Assembly: GCA_039026555.1 (NCBI GenBank) | Contig: JBCCMB010000012.1 | Location: 1 to 36,859, forward strand | Length of the DNA: 36,859 bases | Direction of reading: 5' to 3' | Source: JBCCMB01 sp039026555 | GTDB lineage: Bacteria; Pseudomonadota; Alphaproteobacteria; Caulobacterales; Hyphomonadaceae | Part shown: piece by piece, positions 34,531-36,859 of the stretch | How the letters are laid out: every line of letters starts with the position of its first letter | How positions within the stretch are numbered: the stretch's first letter is position 1 | Position numbers and translations under genes: made by a program | The notes under the pieces: model-generated | Seen by the model: the letters and a program-made list of their open reading frames with translations, nothing else | Told to the model about the DNA's origin: nothing | Database searches by the model: none

Positions 34531-34930
34531 CAGCCCCTCTATTGCGCCGCAAGAACATGGCTAACTCCTTCGTTGAGACAAAATCTGGGTATTCGCGCCC
34601 GCCCCTGGGCCCGACCATTTTTCATCCGCTTAAGGATATTTCTTACGGTGATTAGGAGTGTCTCTCAGACTGCCGTTTTGGGTCAAGAAACGAATCGTTT
34701 AAGAAGTGTGAATTTCTCACTTGACAGTTTAGTTAACAAAAATAGGCCAATAAAAATATAATGTTACAGCTGTTCAATGAAAAATTGCGCAACGTGTACG
34801 GACGATTTTTGCGCGCACGAATCCGTACGCGCAAGCACAAAGCCGGCCCGCTATTCAAGTGCTGAATTTTAGATTTCCACAAGCTATTGGGCTTGCCTTT
34901 TTTGCCCGCCGCGCTAGACCGCGCGACCGA
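34531..34930. other. AT-rich gap upstream of dnaA: candidate origin / dnaA control region
   Basis: This 400-bp gap lacks genes. Its middle (about 34690-34790) is strikingly AT-rich for this genome, with AATAAAAATATAATG as the lowest-GC run, as expected of an unwinding element. Beside it, GTACGGA (34796-34802) and TCCGTAC (34822-34828) form an inverted repeat, and TTGCGC/GCGCAA occurs three times between 34785 and 34833. ATTTCCACA, a poor DnaA-box match, lies near 34872. AAGTG-N9-CACTT is another inverted repeat near 34704. Good DnaA boxes (TTATCCACA) are absent, so origin identity is inferred from position and composition only. Confidence 0.4.
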
Positions 34931-35194
34931 TTAGCCGAGCGCTTTAACCCGCGCGGCCAGCCGGGACACTTTACGCGACCCCGTATTCTTGTGGATGACG
35001 CCGGCGGTCACGGCGCGCATGATCTCCGGCTGAGCCGCGTGAAGAGCTTGCTCCGCAGCTTTACGATCGCCGCCCGCAATGGCTTCCTCAACTTTGCGAA
35101 TATAGGTGCGCACACGCGACCGACGCGATTTGTTCACCGCCGTTCGACGTTCAATCTTACGAACCATTTTCTTCGCAGAGCGTGTATTCGCCAT
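34931..35194 (-). CDS. rpsT: 30S ribosomal protein S20
   Basis: S20 binds 16S rRNA early in assembly of the small subunit. The 87-residue, strongly basic protein begins MANTRSAKKMVRKIERRTAVNKSRRSR (visible as the usual ANxxSAKK and RRxxxNKSRRSR signatures) and has the conserved C-terminal GVIHKNTGSRKVSRLAARV. The ATG at 35194 follows GGAGAG by about 10 nt. A good sigma-70 promoter lies at 35266-35294. The position between dnaA and an enoyl-CoA hydratase gene is familiar from alphaproteobacterial origin regions. Confidence 0.98.
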   Translation of the reverse strand: MANTRSAKKMVRKIERRTAVNKSRRSRVRTYIRKVEEAIAGGDRKAAEQALHAAQPEIMRAVTAGVIHKNTGSRKVSRLAARVKALG

Positions 35195-35265
35195 CTAAAA
35201 GTCTCTCCAAAAACGCTGCTTGCCGACCTCATGCGCAATCATGGCGCTCCGGCGACAGGGGCCGG

Positions 35266-35294
35266 TTGATAACAACGCCGACGGCCTGCGTCAA
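35266..35294 (-). promoter_or_regulatory. sigma-70-type promoter of rpsT
   Basis: On the minus strand TTGACG (35294-35289), a 17-nt spacer and TATCAA (35271-35266) form a good housekeeping promoter, about 70 bp upstream of the rpsT start. It is the clearest housekeeping promoter I found in the window. Confidence 0.65.
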
Positions 35295-35338
35295 CGCACT
35301 TGATCATGATTTAACATTACACTTTTAGAGCGACGCGA

Positions 35339-36115
35339 TTAGCGATTGTGAAAGTGCGGCGCGCGCTTTTCGATAAAGGCGCTCATACCCTCTTTTTGGT
35401 CCTCGGTCGCAAACATCGAGTGGAACAATCGACGCTCAAACGTCACGCCTTGCTCCAACATTGTTTCATACGCCGCGTTCACGGCTTCTTTGGTCAACAT
35501 CACTGCTGGGCGCGACATGGACGCAATCTTTCGCGCCGCAGTTTTTGCTTCATCCAGCAAATCATCCACCGGCACGATGCGCGATACGAGACCGGAGCGC
35601 TCCGCCTCTTCGGCGGTCATATTGCGGCCTGTCAAACACATTTCCATCGACTTTGATTTGCCGACAAACCGGGTCAGACGCTGCGTGCCGCCAGCGCCGG
35701 GCGAGACGCCCAGGCTGATTTCCGGCTGACCGAATTTCGCATTGTCGGCCGCTAGGATGAAATCGCACATCATCGCTAGCTCGCATCCGCCGCCAAGCGC
35801 ATAGCCGGCGACCGCCGCGATAACCGGCTTACGGCATCGTGTAACGCGCTCCCAATTGTGCGTGATGAACTCTCCTCCGTAGGCGTCCATATAGGATTTG
35901 TCACGCATCTCCTTAATGTCGGCGCCGGCGGCAAAGGCCTTTTTGGACCCAGTGATAATGATGCAGCCAACCGCGGGGTCAGCCTCGAATTCATCAAGGG
36001 CGGTGGTCAGCTCGTTCATCAATTGATTGTTGAAGGCGTTCAGCGCCTCGGGACGATTGAGCGTAATGACGCCGACAGCGTCGTCGATCTCAATGAGCAG
36101 CGTTTCATAAGCCAT
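35339..36115 (-). CDS. enoyl-CoA hydratase (crotonase family)
   Basis: A 258-residue crotonase-fold enzyme that hydrates trans-2-enoyl-CoA to 3-hydroxyacyl-CoA in fatty-acid oxidation. The oxyanion-hole region FAAGADIKEM (about 61-70) and GYALGGGCELA are intact, and the two catalytic acids are present as Glu112 (GGGCELA) and Glu132 (GQPEISLG). The C-terminus EGMSAFIEKRAPHF is typical of short-chain enoyl-CoA hydratases. ATG at 36115 begins MAYETLLIE. It lies between rpsT and a small secreted protein gene. Its product could feed PHA precursors if made R-specific, but this family makes the S isomer, so no direct link to phaC is claimed. Confidence 0.95.
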   Translation of the reverse strand: MAYETLLIEIDDAVGVITLNRPEALNAFNNQLMNELTTALDEFEADPAVGCIIITGSKKAFAAGADIKEMRDKSYMDAYGGEFITHNWERVTRCRKPVIAAVAGYALGGGCELAMMCDFILAADNAKFGQPEISLGVSPGAGGTQRLTRFVGKSKSMEMCLTGRNMTAEEAERSGLVSRIVPVDDLLDEAKTAARKIASMSRPAVMLTKEAVNAAYETMLEQGVTFERRLFHSMFATEDQKEGMSAFIEKRAPHFHNR

Positions 36116-36143
36116 AAGCGCCTTTTAGTCCTTGTCTTGATGT

Positions 36144-36515
36144 TCAGGGCGTCATGCGAGACGACGCCGGGCGCGCAATCAATCGAAAGCGCGCATTCAC
36201 CGTTTGGCCGGTGTCGGTAACTAATATCTGAAGACGTTCATCGCCGCGTTCATAGGCGTCGTCACCCTCGACAGCGCGCCAACCTAGGGCGGGAAGCGTT
36301 TCCGCGTAGAAGCGTGCAATAGCGTCCGGATCGGCGTCGCCCGACGCCTCTGCTTCAATGATCCGGCCAAAGGGCGTTTCGAAGACCGTTTGGGCGTCGG
36401 TTTCGACAAGACCGTCCATCAGCGGCATATCGTCAATCGCCGACAAGAACGATAAAGCCGCCGCAGGCCCAGCGCCCGCGATCGCTGCTGCAAGAAGGCA
36501 GATCAGCCGATGCAT
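36144..36515 (-). CDS. small exported protein of unknown function
   Basis: A 123-residue protein starting at the ATG at 36515, which begins a clean signal peptide MHRLICLLAAAIAGAGPAAA (cleavage expected near residue 20). The frame continues upstream to a TTG at 36569, which would bury the signal sequence, so I prefer the ATG. The mature part is acidic, with DPDAIARFYAETLPALGW, a pattern seen in small periplasmic proteins with a DUF-type alpha/beta fold, then a short beta-rich end. I do not recognise a named family. It lies 28 bp upstream of the enoyl-CoA hydratase gene and downstream of mutM, probably co-transcribed with one of them. Confidence 0.75.
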   Translation of the reverse strand: MHRLICLLAAAIAGAGPAAALSFLSAIDDMPLMDGLVETDAQTVFETPFGRIIEAEASGDADPDAIARFYAETLPALGWRAVEGDDAYERGDERLQILVTDTGQTVNARFRLIARPASSRMTP

Positions 36516-36608
36516 GTGAAATTCCGTCAGCCCGTCCGCCAGGACGCGGACACTGAATTTGTACGCCAACTTTACGGGCGCGTCACCCCGCCCGTTTGAA
36601 CCGCGCGA

Positions 36609-36857
36609 TTAGCGCTGGCACCGCCCGCAATAGAATGTGGATCGGCCCGATTGCACCAGACGACGAATATCGGTTCCACACACGCCGCAATCCCGACCTT
36701 CGCGGCCATAGACCGCAAAATTATGCTGGAAGTAGCCCATCGAACCGTCTGCGCGCGCATAGTCGCTGATCGACGACCCGCCCGCCTCGACCGCCTCCAC
36801 CAACACGTCGCGAATGGCGGGAACCAATCGCTCGGCGCGCTTGCCGGGAATTGTGAG
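36609..36857 (-). CDS. mutM: formamidopyrimidine-DNA glycosylase, C-terminal part only
   Basis: Only the last 82 residues are inside the window; the start lies beyond its right edge. The segment has GGSSISDYARADGSMGYFQ, the helix-two-turn-helix end of MutM/Fpg, and the C-terminal zinc finger with four cysteines (CGVC then YCGRC) ending QR. Fpg removes 8-oxoguanine and ring-opened purines and nicks the strand. The zinc finger binds DNA. MutM next to the echA/rpsT/dnaA block fits an alphaproteobacterial origin region. Confidence 0.93.
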   Translation of the reverse strand, partial: LTIPGKRAERLVPAIRDVLVEAVEAGGSSISDYARADGSMGYFQHNFAVYGREGRDCGVCGTDIRRLVQSGRSTFYCGRCQR

Positions 36858-36859
36858 CG

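Noticed and set aside
34722..34758. TTGACA and TATAAT in the dnaA upstream gap as a plus-strand promoter
   Set aside because: The two hexamers are 30 bp apart, and an alternative TTAACA-N18-TATAAT points toward genes on the opposite strand, so there is no transcription unit to serve; more simply explained by AT-richness.

Overview
The window looks like a piece of an alphaproteobacterial chromosome next to the replication origin. Evidence: the minus-strand block dnaA-dnaN-recF-gyrB, with rpsT, an enoyl-CoA hydratase and mutM on the other side of an AT-rich gap; the very large (about 1,600-residue) NAD-glutamate dehydrogenase; a heparinase-purH pair; and an alphaproteobacterial-style RpoH promoter in front of clpB. 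Genus cannot be fixed from the sequence; a Caulobacterales/Parvularculales-like bacterium is a guess. No rRNA, tRNA, CRISPR array, insertion sequence or prophage was seen.

Layout. 1-3.2 kb: end of a heparinase II/III-family gene, then purH with a two-hairpin leader. 3.3-10.1 kb: a carbon-storage locus with a WS/DGAT acyltransferase, an alpha/beta hydrolase, a phasin, a PhaD-like TetR regulator, a class II (medium-chain type) PHA synthase and an intracellular PhaZ depolymerase. 10.1-15.5 kb: a GNAT acetyltransferase and the giant glutamate dehydrogenase. 15.6-20.7 kb: a DUF1287 lipoprotein, a structured intergenic region with a possible small RNA, an AI-2E-family permease, a HerA-like/DUF853 ATPase and an S41-like lipoprotein. 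20.9-23.2 kb: an aldehyde dehydrogenase facing an SDR oxidoreductase. 23.4-26.1 kb: clpB, with a 20-bp palindrome inside its apparent heat-shock promoter. 26.1-28.1 kb: an accessory patch with a small membrane protein, a short degenerate second copy of the clpB 3' end, a TTG-started methyltransferase and about 690 bp of hairpin-rich non-coding DNA. 28.1-34.5 kb: gyrB, recF, dnaN, dnaA. 34.5-36.9 kb: AT-rich gap (candidate origin or dnaA control region), rpsT, echA-like gene, a small secreted protein and the end of mutM.

How the genes work together. PhaC would polymerise 3-hydroxyacyl-CoA, PhaZ would mobilise the polymer, the phasin would coat the granules and PhaD would sense the metabolic state. 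The acyltransferase next door would make wax esters or triacylglycerol from the same acyl-CoA pool. It carries the same Lys/Ala/Pro-rich histone-H1-like tail as the phasin, suggesting both inclusion types are tethered to the nucleoid or granule in a common way. The replication block is conventional in order, but its DnaA has an unusual AAA+ domain. The points most worth a second look are the tailed acyltransferase/PHA locus, the divergent DnaA, the palindrome in the clpB promoter, the clpB 3'-end remnant and the candidate C-rich small RNA.
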